Assembly (NCBI GenBank): GCA_949289635.1 | Contig: CASEOS010000006.1 | Location: forward strand, 30,978 to 94,977 | Length of the DNA stretch: 64,000 nucleotides | Origin: an uncultured Eubacteriales bacterium | GTDB taxonomy: Bacteria > Bacillota > Clostridia > TANB77 > CAG-508 | Direction of reading: 5' to 3' | Shown: positions 50,292 to 59,613 of the stretch, one piece after another | How positions within the stretch are numbered: the stretch's first letter is position 1 | How the letters are laid out: each line of letters opens with the position of its first letter | Notes under the pieces: generated by a model | What the model saw: the letters and a program-made list of their open reading frames with translations, nothing else | What the model was told of the DNA's origin: nothing | Database searches by the model: none | Program-made: the position numbers and the translations under genes

Positions 50292-50924
50292 ATGAAAATT
50301 GAAAAATTGACTGAAAATAAGATTCGTGTCATTGTGAATTCAGAAGATTTAAAAAATAACAATTTGGATTACCAAACCATCATGGAAAAACCAATAGAAT
50401 CTCAAAAGTTATTTCTGGAAATGCTTTTAAAAGCTGAAAAAGAAGTAGGATTTTATACAGAAGGTTATAAACTTCTAGTAGAAGCTTTTTCATCTTCTGA
50501 TGGTCTTTTTGTATTTACCATTACAAAATATGTGGAAAAACCCACACCCTCACCTAGTAAATTAAAGGTAACACCAAAAAAGAAAGTTAAACATGTAAAT
50601 CCAAAAAGTACCACTTCCATTTATAAATTTTCTAGTTTTGAAGAATTTTGTGAGTTTTGTACCGCTATGCATCATATATCAAACTTCAAATCAAAATACT
50701 TAGCAAAAAACATTTCTTTATATGTATTTAATGATACATATTATCTTGTGCTTTCTAATATAAATACAGACTCTACATATATTCATGCATTTTATTCAAC
50801 CATTTCTGAATTTGCAAGTTTAGCTTCTCATTCTGAAACATTTAAAATGAAACTCTTAGAACATGGAAAAGCAATCATGAAACGAAATGCAATTGAAACT
50901 GGTATCAAATATTTTTTATCATAA
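50292..50924 (+). CDS. mecA: Adaptor protein MecA
   Basis: 210 residues with TAAGGAGG upstream. The N-terminus MKIEKLTENKIRVIVNSEDL is the MecA substrate-binding domain; a Pro/Lys linker (about 78-105) separates it from the C-terminal ClpC-binding domain (FSSFEEFCEFCTAMH... to the LEHGKAI block). MecA delivers substrates such as ComK in B. subtilis to ClpCP. No competence gene lies nearby, so targets here are unknown. A terminator follows. Confidence 0.93.
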   Translation: MKIEKLTENKIRVIVNSEDLKNNNLDYQTIMEKPIESQKLFLEMLLKAEKEVGFYTEGYKLLVEAFSSSDGLFVFTITKYVEKPTPSPSKLKVTPKKKVKHVNPKSTTSIYKFSSFEEFCEFCTAMHHISNFKSKYLAKNISLYVFNDTYYLVLSNINTDSTYIHAFYSTISEFASLASHSETFKMKLLEHGKAIMKRNAIETGIKYFLS

Positions 50925-50932
50925 ACAAATGT

Positions 50933-51005
50933 AAAGATTGTAAATAATTATTATGTTATGCAGAAGGCTATTATCTTCTAAAAAATAATTTTTACAATCT
51001 TTTTA
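50933..51005 (+). terminator. Terminator of mecA
   Basis: AAAGATTGTAAATAATTATT pairs with AATAATTTTTACAATCTTT around a ~30-base loop and runs into TTTTT. Confidence 0.7.
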
Positions 51006-51010
51006 TTAAA

Positions 51011-51042
51011 TAATCCACAATTTAGTGCTAAATTGTGGATTA
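51011..51042 (-). terminator. Hairpin after the M23 endopeptidase gene
   Basis: TAATCCACAATTTAG / CTAAATTGTGGATTA, a perfect 15-bp stem with a 2-base loop, 8 bases past the stop at 51050. The U-tract after it is broken (TTTAATAAAAAG), so efficiency is uncertain. Confidence 0.6.
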
Positions 51043-51049
51043 TTCTATA

Positions 51050-52060
51050 TTAATATACATAATTTTGTGGATTATATGCTACCCCATTTACTCTCACTTC
51101 TAAATGTAAATGTGGACCTGTTGAATTTCCTGTTGAGCCTACGGCTGCAACTGTTTCGCCTTGTGAGACAGTTTGTCCAACTGATGCATACAACTTACTA
51201 CAATGTGCATAATAAGTTTGTATGCCATTTCCATGAGAAATAACTAACATATATCCATAAGAACCTTTCCATCCTGCAAATGTAACTGTTCCAGAAGCTG
51301 CTGCTTTAATAGCTGTTCCTTTTGGTGCTGATATATCTAATCCTGTATGTGCAGAACTTCTAATACTACTTCTTGCTCCAAATCTAGAAGTAATCGTTCC
51401 CGAAATTGGTCTAATTAATGAAATTCCTAAAGATGCCTTCCCACTTGATGTTGTTGTATTGGTATTAACATATCCCGCAGATGCTCTTGAAGCTGTATTT
51501 TGTGCAACCCTTACAGCTTTTTTCTTTTCAACATATAATTTCGATACCACTTCATCTACTGATACTAAATCCTTTATACCTGTTTCATATTTTTCTAAGA
51601 TAGAAATTTTATCTATATTTTCACTATTTTTTTCTTTTAATGTACTGATTGCATTTTCTGCTTCTTCAAATGAAGATACATAATATTTTTCTTCTTGATT
51701 TTCCAATATGGCATAATATCGATAATAAGGAATTCCTTGTTCTGTTACTTTATTATAAATTTCTTCATCATTTGTTACAATATTTCTTTTTAATAAGCAT
51801 AATTTATATTCTGGCATATTATCTACTTGTACAAAAGCTACATTTTCATTTGTTCCATCCCCATGATCTACAAATTCATTGATTTTATGTTGTAAATCTG
51901 ATTTATTTGCTGTATATCCTACTTGCTGTCCATTAATATATACACTATATGTTGGTTTATATAAAAATGCAACTGCTCCAATTATTAAAAATATTGCAAT
52001 CATAAAAAGAATTATGAGTTTTACTCCTCTTCTTGCATGAACCAATACCTTTTTAAACAT
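51050..52060 (-). CDS. M23 family murein endopeptidase (LytM-type)
   Basis: 336 residues with AAAGGAGA upstream. A basic start and one membrane anchor (about 16-33) are followed by an extracytoplasmic helical region and a C-terminal LytM/M23 domain. The zinc ligands are in HTGLDISAP (His and Asp) and HLHLE (His pair). M23 enzymes cut peptide cross-bridges in peptidoglycan. No SpoIIQ or SpoIIIAH partner is nearby, so growth or sporulation roles are both possible. The promoter is at 52091-52119. Confidence 0.9.
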   Translation of the reverse strand: MFKKVLVHARRGVKLIILFMIAIFLIIGAVAFLYKPTYSVYINGQQVGYTANKSDLQHKINEFVDHGDGTNENVAFVQVDNMPEYKLCLLKRNIVTNDEEIYNKVTEQGIPYYRYYAILENQEEKYYVSSFEEAENAISTLKEKNSENIDKISILEKYETGIKDLVSVDEVVSKLYVEKKKAVRVAQNTASRASAGYVNTNTTTSSGKASLGISLIRPISGTITSRFGARSSIRSSAHTGLDISAPKGTAIKAAASGTVTFAGWKGSYGYMLVISHGNGIQTYYAHCSKLYASVGQTVSQGETVAAVGSTGNSTGPHLHLEVRVNGVAYNPQNYVY

Positions 52061-52090
52061 TACACTATCTCCTTTGTATATGATAATGTA

Positions 52091-52119
52091 ATCATATTGT
52101 AATCTGTTTTTTTTTGCAA
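52091..52119 (-). promoter_or_regulatory. Sigma-A type promoter of the M23 gene
   Basis: On the minus strand TTGCAA (52119-52114), a 17-base spacer and TATGAT (52096-52091), 30 bases upstream of the start. Confidence 0.7.
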
Positions 52120-52220
52120 GATATAAAAAGCCTAATTTCCGTAAGTTTTTTTCTATTCTTTTATAAATACTTCATTTTATTCACTTTTTCTCTCTTTTTC
52201 TTTTTTTCATTTTATTGGTT

Positions 52221-52253
52221 TGGGACCATTTGGACCAGGTCCATTTCGTCCCA
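52221..52253. repeat. Short palindrome, GGGACC family
   Basis: TGGGACCATTTGGACC-A-GGTCCATTTCGTCCCA: 16-base arms with three mismatches around one base. Same core (TTGGACCAGGTCCA) as the palindrome at 49776. Lies downstream of the coat-protein pair, after their terminator. Confidence 0.85.
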
Positions 52254-52267
52254 TTTTTTATAAAAAA

Positions 52268-52296
52268 TGAACTTTAAGGACTATCCTCAAAGTTCA
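52268..52296 (-). terminator. Terminator of the coat-protein pair
   Basis: TGAACTTTGAGGA / TCCTTAAAGTTCA stem with ATTTTTT after it in the minus direction, about 50 bases past the stop at 52347. Confidence 0.8.
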
Positions 52297-52346
52297 ACTA
52301 TCTTATTTGCCAGAATATTTCAACCAGACCCCTCTTTAAACATATA

Positions 52347-52589
52347 TTATTGTAATTCTGTTTTTACTGTATTTACTTCTGTTACAGTAGCTTTTTGTGC
52401 TGGAATATAATATCCTTTAGATTGTGCGATTTTAAAAAGTTCATATTGAAAACTTTCATCATTATTTCTAATTTGTTGAAAAGTTTGTCTTAGTTGCATA
52501 TTCTCAGCTTCTGATATAGCTGTTTGATATGCTGTTAAATCTGATTTAACTCCAGCTAAAATATCATTTACCATTGTTTTCTCGTCCAT
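52347..52589 (-). CDS. Small CotF-like spore coat protein
   Basis: 80 residues with AAGGAGG before the ATG. A helical protein with MDEKTMVNDILAGVKSDLTA and a C-terminal QSKGYYIPAQKA motif, as in the CotF family of spore coat proteins (half of a ferritin-like four-helix fold). Second gene of a two-gene unit, 10 bp after the 62-residue gene. Coat location in mature spores is inferred from family. Confidence 0.85.
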   Translation of the reverse strand: MDEKTMVNDILAGVKSDLTAYQTAISEAENMQLRQTFQQIRNNDESFQYELFKIAQSKGYYIPAQKATVTEVNTVKTELQ

Positions 52590-52599
52590 AAAATCCTCC

Positions 52600-52788
52600 T
52601 TAATTATTTAAAAATGTCATTAATTTTTGTTTTGTATTTAAAGCATCTTGAGCAGATTTTGTGAATAATTGTTTTATTTGTGGATCTACTGCTTGTGAAG
52701 AATATGTGTTTAATTTTTGGTAAGCAGTTTCATGTGCTCCTATTAGATGTCTTAAATGTTGTAATTCCATTTGATTTAAGTCTGCCAT
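52600..52788 (-). CDS. Very small coat-associated helical protein
   Basis: 62 residues; starts MADLNQMELQHLRHLIGAHE, a two-helix segment that looks like the N-terminal half of a CotF or ferritin-like bundle (conserved His residues). The following gene encodes the other type of half, so the pair may form one four-helix unit. AGGAATG-like ribosome site. Family assignment is by pattern. Confidence 0.75.
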   Translation of the reverse strand: MADLNQMELQHLRHLIGAHETAYQKLNTYSSQAVDPQIKQLFTKSAQDALNTKQKLMTFLNN

Positions 52789-52860
52789 TTTTAATCATTC
52801 CTTTCTTTTTAATTTCTTTTTTCATTATTTCCTTTTTTATCAAATTTATTCAAAAAAAAT

Positions 52861-52975
52861 TAAAGTGATGACTTTGGGGACGGAGCAAAAAATCATCATT
52901 GATTTTTAAAACTTTGTAATAAATTAGTTTTAATCAATGATGATTTTTTGCTCCGTCCCCAAAGTCATCACTTTA
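52861..52975. repeat. Perfect 44-bp inverted repeat, GGGGACGGAGC family
   Basis: TAAAGTGATGACTTTGGGGA and 24 further bases are exactly complementary to the last 44 bases, around a 27-base AT loop. The perfect match suggests recent origin or conversion. The right end supplies the stop codon (TGA, 52968-52970) and last two codons of the nucleotidase gene. The GGGGACG core links it to the repeats near 18240 and 53593. Confidence 0.93.
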
Positions 52976-53528
52976 ATAAAATTTTCTCAATTTCTTTCCA
53001 ATCATTTACTCTTATTAAGTTTTTCTCTTTTAATTCTTCCTCTGATATATTTACATTATGATATGCCGTAAATAGTAATTTTATTTCTGCATCTCCTTCT
53101 AATTTTTGAATACTATCATCAATTCTTATATCTGCTTTTATCATTTCTTTGTTTGTTATAAAAATATATTTTTCTGGATTAATAAATGGAAAATTTTTAT
53201 ACAAATATTCAAATTTATCTTTTAAGGATTTTCCAGATAATTGTTTATCATCTCTAAATACATATGATGTAGCAATATAAATGTCATATGCTTCATTCAA
53301 TTTTCTCATTACTTCTTGAACATCATCTACTAAATCTACATAATCATATACATTTTTTTCTGCAAAAAATTGTAGCCACTCTGAAAATTTTTCTTTAGGA
53401 ATTAAATCATTAATATAATATGAATTTGCATCTTCTTCTTGATAATTTGTTTCCAAAAATTCATTTATCATTCGTATAAATCCTTTTCCACATAAGACAT
53501 CATCCATATCAACAATTAATTTCTTCAT
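52968..53528 (-). CDS. HAD-type 5'(3')-deoxyribonucleotidase-like phosphatase
   Basis: 186 residues. The N-terminal KLIVDMDDVLCGKGF is the HAD motif I (DXDXV) with nucleophile Asp, and later YIATSYVFRDD and ADIRIDDSIQKLEG match motifs II and III/IV of the cytosolic 5'-nucleotidase C (NT5C) family. These enzymes remove phosphate from (deoxy)nucleoside monophosphates. Substrate is not determinable. The 3' end and stop overlap a perfect palindrome, so the original C-terminus may have been changed by the insertion. Confidence 0.82.
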   Translation of the reverse strand: MKKLIVDMDDVLCGKGFIRMINEFLETNYQEEDANSYYINDLIPKEKFSEWLQFFAEKNVYDYVDLVDDVQEVMRKLNEAYDIYIATSYVFRDDKQLSGKSLKDKFEYLYKNFPFINPEKYIFITNKEMIKADIRIDDSIQKLEGDAEIKLLFTAYHNVNISEEELKEKNLIRVNDWKEIEKILLK

Positions 53529-53592
53529 TGAAAATCCCTCCTACTAAAGTAATCTTTTTATGGCTATTCAATCTTTTTTATCGATATAAAAT

Positions 53593-53625
53593 ATGTCCCA
53601 AACAGAAACGTCCCCAAAAGGACAT
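53593..53625. repeat. Partial repeat element at the pcrA stop
   Basis: ATGTCC...GGACAT inverted ends enclose CAAACAGAAACGTCCCC, the same sequence as the right arm of element 3 (18230-18250). Ends one base before the pcrA stop codon (53627). Confidence 0.75.
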
Positions 53626-53626
53626 T

Positions 53627-55975
53627 TTAAATAATTTCTAAATTGGCATATTTTGCCATTAATCGTTTATGTCCTACTTTATCAAAGCTGATATCTACTT
53701 TTAAATCTTCTCCCTCTGGTTCTACCTTATTGATGGTACCTTCTCCAAATTTTTTGTGATATACTCTTACACCCGCTTCATATCTTGATAAGTCCACCTG
53801 TTTATTTGATGTTGCTTTTTTTCCTAAGTTGCTTAAAAAGCTTTCTGCTGTTCTAAAGGCAAATCCCATATTTGTTGAATTGTTTGTTGTATTTGATTTT
53901 GCAAATGCTCCAACACCAACTGCTTCTTTTTCACCAATTTTATATGTTTTGATATTTCCATTATCTTTACTTCCATATGTCCATGTATAATTGGAATCTT
54001 TAAACATCTGATTTTTATTATTATCTTCTTCTCCAAATGCTTCTTGATATCCCTCTAATAAATCCTCTGGTATTTCTTTTAAAAATCTAGATACAGGATT
54101 ATAGCTTGTTGAACCAAAAATCGTTCTTTGCTTACTACAAGTTAAATATAGATGTTCTTTTGCTCTTGTGATTCCTACATAACATAGACGTCTTTCTTCT
54201 TCCAATTCTTTTGGTTCTGAAATGGATTTATATCCAGGGAAAATGCCTTCTTCCATTCCCACTAAAAATACAACAGGGAATTCTAATCCTTTTGCACTAT
54301 GTAATGTCATCAATGTTACAGAATCTTCTGTTTCTTCTACATTGTCGATATCTGAAGATAATGTGATTCCTTCTAAAAATTGACTTAAAGCATTTTCTTC
54401 ATCTTCTATATATTCTTCTTCAAATTCAATTGCAACTGTTAAAAATTCTTCTAAGTTTTCTATTCTGTTTTCTGCTTCTATGGTATTTTCTTCCTCTAAT
54501 GCTTTGGTATATCCTGTTTTCTTTAAGGTTGTTTTAATTAACTCTGATATCACTAGTTTGTCTTTTTTGTCTTTTAATTCTTCTATGACATTTATAAATT
54601 CTCTAGAATTTAAATATACCCTATTTAATCCATATTGGTCCGCATGTTTGATAACTTCATACATAGAAGTCTCACTTTGATTAGCTATTGCTTCTACTTT
54701 ATCTAAGCTTGTTTTTCCAATTCCTCTTTTAGGTTCATTAATAATTCTTTTTAAACTTAAGTTATCTGCACTATTTTGAATTAATCGTAAATAGGCAATG
54801 ATATCTTTGATTTCTTTTCTTTCATAGAATTTTAAACCACCAACAATTTTATATGGTACATTTTCTCTTCTTAGAATATCCTCTATTGCTCTTGATTGGG
54901 TATTCATTCTATATAAAACCGCAAAATCGGAATATTTGTAATATTCTTCTCTTTTTAAATGTTCTATTTGTGTCACAATATAGGTTGCTTCATCATATTC
55001 ATTATCTGCTTGATATACATTTGGAAGATTTCCTTCTTCGTTTTGTGTCCATAATTCTTTTTTGTATTTGACTTCATTATTTTTGATAACACTATTAGCT
55101 GCTTTTAAGATATTTCCTGTACATCTATAATTTTGCTCCAATTTGATAATCTTTGTTCCAGGAAAATCTCTTTCAAAATTTAAAATATTAGAAATATCTG
55201 CTCCTCTAAAACTATAGATTCCTTGGTCATTGTCTCCCACGACTGTAATATTTCCATTTTTAGACGCTAATAATGTCACTAATGTAAATTGTGCCTTATT
55301 AGTATCTTGGTATTCATCTACTAATACATATTTAAATTTATTGGCATAATATTCTAAAACATCTGGATTTTCCATTAAAATTTTGATTGTATAATTAATA
55401 ATATCATCAAAATCAATGGCATTATTTTCTTTTAATCGTTTTTGATATAACTCATATACTGTTGCTATTTTTTCTTTTCGAAAATCAGAATTCGCTCTTG
55501 CTGTATATTGTTCTGGCTCTAGCATTTCATTTTTGGCATTACTAATTTCAGACAACACACTTCTGTCATTAAATAATTTGTCATCAATGGCTAAATCTTT
55601 CATACAGTTTTTTACCAATGTTCTTTGATCTGATGTGTCAAATATGATAAATGAAGAATCAAATCCGATTCTGTCAATAAATCTTCTTAAAATTCTAACA
55701 CAAATAGAATGGAAGGTCCCCATCCAAATATCTTTTGCGTCATCTCCTACTAGATTTGCAATTCTTTCTTTCATTTCGTTTGCTGCTTTATTCGTAAAAG
55801 TTATGGCTAATATATCCCATGGTTTCGCACCTTTTTCTCCTATTAAATAGGCAATTTTATGTGTTAATACTTTTGTTTTACCACTTCCAGCTCCTGCAAT
55901 AACTAAGCATGGTCCTTCTGTATTTATGACTGCTTCATATTGTTTATCATTTAATCCTTTTAATATATCTTGCAT
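53627..55975 (-). CDS. pcrA: ATP-dependent DNA helicase PcrA/UvrD
   Basis: 782 residues with AAAGGAG upstream. Superfamily 1 motifs are all visible: Q-motif LNDKQYEAV, Walker A AGAGSGKTKVL, Ia ITFTNKAANEMKERI, II VDEYQDTN, III GDNDQGIYSFRGA, IV LEQNYRC, V TLHSAKGLEFPVV and VI YVGITRAKEHL. It unwinds DNA 3'-5' in repair and plasmid replication. The C-terminal ~120 residues are the variable linker and a Tudor-like RNA-polymerase-binding end (VYHKKFGEGTINKV). A repeat lies at the stop. Confidence 0.97.
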   Translation of the reverse strand: MQDILKGLNDKQYEAVINTEGPCLVIAGAGSGKTKVLTHKIAYLIGEKGAKPWDILAITFTNKAANEMKERIANLVGDDAKDIWMGTFHSICVRILRRFIDRIGFDSSFIIFDTSDQRTLVKNCMKDLAIDDKLFNDRSVLSEISNAKNEMLEPEQYTARANSDFRKEKIATVYELYQKRLKENNAIDFDDIINYTIKILMENPDVLEYYANKFKYVLVDEYQDTNKAQFTLVTLLASKNGNITVVGDNDQGIYSFRGADISNILNFERDFPGTKIIKLEQNYRCTGNILKAANSVIKNNEVKYKKELWTQNEEGNLPNVYQADNEYDEATYIVTQIEHLKREEYYKYSDFAVLYRMNTQSRAIEDILRRENVPYKIVGGLKFYERKEIKDIIAYLRLIQNSADNLSLKRIINEPKRGIGKTSLDKVEAIANQSETSMYEVIKHADQYGLNRVYLNSREFINVIEELKDKKDKLVISELIKTTLKKTGYTKALEEENTIEAENRIENLEEFLTVAIEFEEEYIEDEENALSQFLEGITLSSDIDNVEETEDSVTLMTLHSAKGLEFPVVFLVGMEEGIFPGYKSISEPKELEEERRLCYVGITRAKEHLYLTCSKQRTIFGSTSYNPVSRFLKEIPEDLLEGYQEAFGEEDNNKNQMFKDSNYTWTYGSKDNGNIKTYKIGEKEAVGVGAFAKSNTTNNSTNMGFAFRTAESFLSNLGKKATSNKQVDLSRYEAGVRVYHKKFGEGTINKVEPEGEDLKVDISFDKVGHKRLMAKYANLEII

Positions 55976-56386
55976 GTATTTTTACTCCTTTATTTCAAAT
56001 ATCTGTTTGCGTTTCTTATTCTACTATATTTCATTTAAAAAAGCAAGCACATTTTGATATACTTTTTCAACGTCTTTTTAATTAACCTTCTTGTCCGCTT
56101 TCTAACTTTTTTGTTTCTTTTATAATAGCATCTAAACTATAAAAATTAGTGTTATATTTTTTCCATCTGAAGCAGTTACTCTAGTTTTTGAGTAACTGAA
56201 TCTTGCTCTAATTCCTCTGTTCTAAAAATATTTTTCAAATGATATGTAATATTATTTTCTGCTACATTAAATAATTTTGCCATTGATTTTTGAGTTAATC
56301 AATCTTCTTCATTATATAAAACTTCTACCGATATATTTTTATGATTCTGACTTTGATATATGATTAAATCCTTTAAATTTTCTATT
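55976..56386. other. Region between pcrA and the ZIP gene
   Basis: 411 bp. 56083-56386 contains the remnant of a rhuM-like gene; 55976-56082 has only the pcrA leader with its ribosome site and no other feature I recognise. Confidence 0.6.
56083..56386 (-). pseudogene. RhuM-like protein fragment, inactivated
   Basis: On the minus strand the three frames together spell a RhuM-family fragment: ISVEVLYNEED-stop-LTQKSMAKLFNVAENNITYHL, KNIFRTEELEQDSV, then (after a shift) VTASDGKN, then SLDAIIKETKKLESG. The TGA stands where the family has Trp. At least two indels and one nonsense codon, and no start codon or ribosome site, mark it as dead. RhuM proteins occur in mobile islands and near toxin-antitoxin or phage genes. 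The breaks do not fall on CGGA, unlike those in mreB, the ZIP gene and yhaO. Confidence 0.8.
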
Positions 56387-57173
56387 TTATAACATCATTA
56401 CAAATAATCCTAATAAAAATCCAATGATATTTCCTATTGCTGTCATTCTACCATGATATAAACTATTTGCTTCTGGAATTAATTCTCCGAGAGATAATAT
56501 ATAGCATGGCACCTGCTGCAAAACTTAAGCAAATCGCAATTACCTCTTCTGATATTCCTCCAATAATTGCTCCTACAAAAGCACCTATTCCCGTAGTAAT
56601 TCCAGACATGACCACTAAAAATATCACTTTACTTTTTTTCATTCCTCCATTTTTCATTGGTACTGCCATGGATATGCCTTCTGGTATATCATGTAAGCAA
56701 ATGGCAATTGCCAAGCTTAACCCTAATTTAATCGATGCACCCAAACCAGAGCCAATAGCTAATCCTTCTGGAAAATTGTGAATGGCCAATCCAATAGAAA
56801 CAATAATTCCTGTTTTTAATAATGATGAACTTGCATTTTGGTAATTTATGTTATGTTTCAATAAGTTGTTTTTTTCTATATTAGCAAAGTTTTTATTTTT
56901 AAACTCTTTTTCCACGAATTTATCACAGAAAATCATCATTGCAATTCCTAATAAGATTCCTAAAACAGCATTTATCAGATTGCTAATTCCTAATGCTTCT
57001 GGTATTAAATCAAAACAAATAATGGCCATCATCAATCCTGAGGCAAATGCTAATACAAAACTTAAAAATTTTTTAGAATGTTTTTTAGTAACTACTCCTA
57101 TGATTCCACCAATTGTGGTTCCAAATGTTCCAAAAAATAATCCTATTAAAGTTGTTTTTATAATTTCTTGCAT
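56387..57173 (-). CDS. ZIP family metal transporter (ZupT-like), needs a +1 frameshift at CGGA
   Basis: From ATG 57173 (AAGGAG upstream) the zero frame encodes a ZIP transporter with HNFPEGLAIGSG and CLHDIPEGISMAVPM, the paired His/Glu metal motifs of transmembrane helices 4 and 5. Near the end it reads AAGAMLYIIS, meets CGG and stops at 56463 with a short charged tail, which would cut the last helix. Skipping C (56489) continues as GELIPEANSLYHGRMTAIG and NIIGFLLGLFVMML with a stop at 56387. The total of 261 residues is typical and completes the final membrane segment. The family imports zinc or other divalent metals. The alternative is a real 1-base insertion mutation. Confidence 0.87.
56485..56492 (-). 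other. Putative +1 frameshift site TCT-CGGA in the ZIP gene
   Basis: Minus strand TCT CGG AGA in the zero frame; the family sequence continues if C is skipped (TCT, GGA GAA). CGG is at plus 56487-56489. Confidence 0.78.
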
Positions 57174-57293
57174 GAAAAAACTCCTTAAAATATACTTTAT
57201 TCTAGTTTATTTTAAAGAGTTTTATTTTATTACTTTCATTATAGATAAAAACAACTGTCTTCTATATTTCTATTTTTTATATACATTAAATTT

Positions 57294-58412
57294 TTATAAC
57301 AGGTTTTCTGGATTTAACCCTTCTAATTCTTTTAGGACAAATCTCCCATCTTTTCTAACTAATACATCATCAAACCAAATTTCTCCTCCACCATATTCTG
57401 GTGTTTGTATATTGACAATATCCCAATGAATTGCTGAACGATTTCCATTATCACTTTCTTCTAATCCATCCCCTGGTGTAAAGTGAAAACTTCCTCTTAT
57501 TTTTTCATCAAATAAAGTATCCCCTATGACATTTTCTACATAAGGATTTAATCCAAGTGCAAATTCTCCAATATATCTTGCACCTTCATCTGTATCTAAT
57601 ATTTCATTGATTTCTTTTTCTTTATTTGCTGTTGCCTTGATAATCTTACCATTTTTGAATTCAAATCTTACATTGTTAAATGTGATTCCATTATAAGTCG
57701 TTTCTGTATTATAAGTTATATAACCATTTACACTTGTTTTTACAGGTGCGGTTGCCACTTCTCCATCTGGAATATTAAAGGTTCCAAAATATTTTTCTGC
57801 CGGAATTCCTTTTATACTAAATGTTAAATCTGTTCCCTCACCTAATATATGTACTTTATCTGTTTTATTCATTAATTCTACTAATGGATCCATTGCTTTT
57901 TCCATTTTTGTATAGCCTAGATTACATACATTAAAATAAAAATCTTCAAAATTTTCTAAGCTCATATGACTCATTTGTGCCATTGAAGCATTTGGATATC
58001 GTAAAATACACCATCTTGTATGTTTTACCCTTTCTTCAAAATGAACAGGTAAATTATAATAAGTACTATACAATTCCATTTTTTCTTTTGGAACATCTAC
58101 TAATTCTGCTGTATTGTTACTTGCTCTAATTCCTATATAGCAATCCATATCTTTCATTCTTTCTAAATCATGTTTTGCATATAACTTTATTTGTTCTTCA
58201 TTTGCATGTAATAACATTTCTCTTAAAATTTCATAATTGATTATATTAAAATATGGATTTGCTTTCATATTTTCTGCCTGTTTCATTAATTCTTTTGCTA
58301 ATGGAATACTATCTTCTCCTAGTATTTCTATTAATATATTTTCGTGTTCTTTTAACTTAACAGCATTCTTTAGTAAATTATTTGCTAATGTTTCTATTCT
58401 TGCATCTTTCAT
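57294..58412 (-). CDS. M29 family aminopeptidase (AmpS/PepS-like)
   Basis: 372 residues from the ATG at 58412, one base after the prfA stop; the ribosome site GAAGAGGAA lies in the end of prfA. An in-frame GTG further upstream is inside prfA and less likely. Features of thermophilic-type metallo-aminopeptidase family M29 are visible: GEGTDLTFSIKG, FNIPDGEVATAP (metal ligand Glu), FEFKNGKI, EFALGLNP and the C-terminal HWDIV with GGGEIWFDDVLVRKDGRF. It releases N-terminal residues from peptides and is cobalt- or zinc-dependent. Probably translated with prfA. Confidence 0.9.
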   Translation of the reverse strand: MKDARIETLANNLLKNAVKLKEHENILIEILGEDSIPLAKELMKQAENMKANPYFNIINYEILREMLLHANEEQIKLYAKHDLERMKDMDCYIGIRASNNTAELVDVPKEKMELYSTYYNLPVHFEERVKHTRWCILRYPNASMAQMSHMSLENFEDFYFNVCNLGYTKMEKAMDPLVELMNKTDKVHILGEGTDLTFSIKGIPAEKYFGTFNIPDGEVATAPVKTSVNGYITYNTETTYNGITFNNVRFEFKNGKIIKATANKEKEINEILDTDEGARYIGEFALGLNPYVENVIGDTLFDEKIRGSFHFTPGDGLEESDNGNRSAIHWDIVNIQTPEYGGGEIWFDDVLVRKDGRFVLKELEGLNPENLL

Positions 58413-58413
58413 T

Positions 58414-59475
58414 TTATTCCTCTTCACCTTTTAATTTTTCAGCTCTATCTGCTGCAATTAAATTATCAATCATCTCATCTAAGTCACCATTTAAGAAATT
58501 TTCCATTTGATAAATACTCATTCCAATTCTATGGTCTGTGATTCTTCCTTGAGGATAATTATATGTTCTTATTTTTTCACTTCTATCTCCTGAACCTACT
58601 TGTGATTTTCTAGCATTTGATATTTCACTATCTTGTTTTTGTTTTTCGATTTCATATAATTTTGTTCTAAGCATTTTCATAGCATTATCTCTATTTTGGA
58701 ATTGAGAACGTTCTGTTTGACATTCTACTACAATTCCTGTTGGTTCATGGATTAATCTTACGGCTGATGATGTTTTATTAATATGTTGTCCTCCTGCACC
58801 TGATGAACGGAACACTTCCATTTTAATATCTGCAGGGTTAATTTCAATTTCTACATCTTCTACAACAGGTAAAACAGCAACTGTTGCTGTTGATGTATGA
58901 ATTCTCCCACTACTTTCTGTATCTGGAACTCTTTGTACTCTATGAACACCACTTTCGAATTTCAATCTACTATATACACCTTTTCCAGTAATCATGAAAG
59001 ATATTTCTTTATATCCACCTAGCCCTGTTTCATTTTCATTAAGAACTTCTACTTTCCAATGTTTTCTTTCTGCATACATGGTATACATTCTAAATAATGT
59101 TCCTGCAAATAATGCTGCTTCTTCTCCTCCTGCTCCAGCACGAATTTCGCAAATAATATTTTTATCATCATCTGGATCTTTTGGAATTAATAAAAATTTT
59201 AGTTCTTCTTCAATTTCTGGCAATTTTTCTTTTGAAGCATAATATTCTTCTTCTGCAAGTTCTTTCATTTCTGCATCTTTCATTAATTCTTCTGCTTCTT
59301 CCATGGCTTGTTTTGTCTTTTTATATTCTCTAAATTTTAATACAATTTCTTCTATGCTGGCATGTTCTTTCATTAATTTTTGCCATTCTGTATGATTAGA
59401 TATTACTTCTGGGTCACTAATCATTTTGGTTAATTCATCATATCTCTTTTCTACTGTTTCTAATTTCTCAAACAT
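58414..59475 (-). CDS. prfA: Peptide chain release factor 1
   Basis: 353 residues with AAAGGAG upstream. The codon-recognition motif is PDT in [14 protein letters not shown], a PxT form of RF1, and the catalytic GGQ is in [16 protein letters not shown]1 terminates at UAA and UAG. The next gene starts one base after the stop. Confidence 0.97.
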   Translation of the reverse strand: MFEKLETVEKRYDELTKMISDPEVISNHTEWQKLMKEHASIEEIVLKFREYKKTKQAMEEAEELMKDAEMKELAEEEYYASKEKLPEIEEELKFLLIPKDPDDDKNIICEIRAGAGGEEAALFAGTLFRMYTMYAERKHWKVEVLNENETGLGGYKEISFMITGKGVYSRLKFESGVHRVQRVPDTESSGRIHTSTATVAVLPVVEDVEIEINPADIKMEVFRSSGAGGQHINKTSSAVRLIHEPTGIVVECQTERSQFQNRDNAMKMLRTKLYEIEKQKQDSEISNARKSQVGSGDRSEKIRTYNYPQGRITDHRIGMSIYQMENFLNGDLDEMIDNLIAADRAEKLKGEEE

Positions 59476-59580
59476 ACATACTCTCCTTTGCTTATAACGC
59501 TTTTGTTATTATACTATATATTTTCGAGTTTTACAAGTGTTCATTTGTTGATTTTTATGTAAATTCATGATAAAACACGA

Positions 59581-59613
59581 AACAAACCAGCCTTAAAAAA
59601 GCTGGTTTGTTTT
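59581..59613 (-). terminator. Terminator overlapping the end of the DUF2207-like gene
   Basis: AAACAAACCAGC / GCTGGTTTGTTT stem; the 5' arm encodes the last residues before the stop at 59593. The run of Ts after it is short. Confidence 0.7.
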
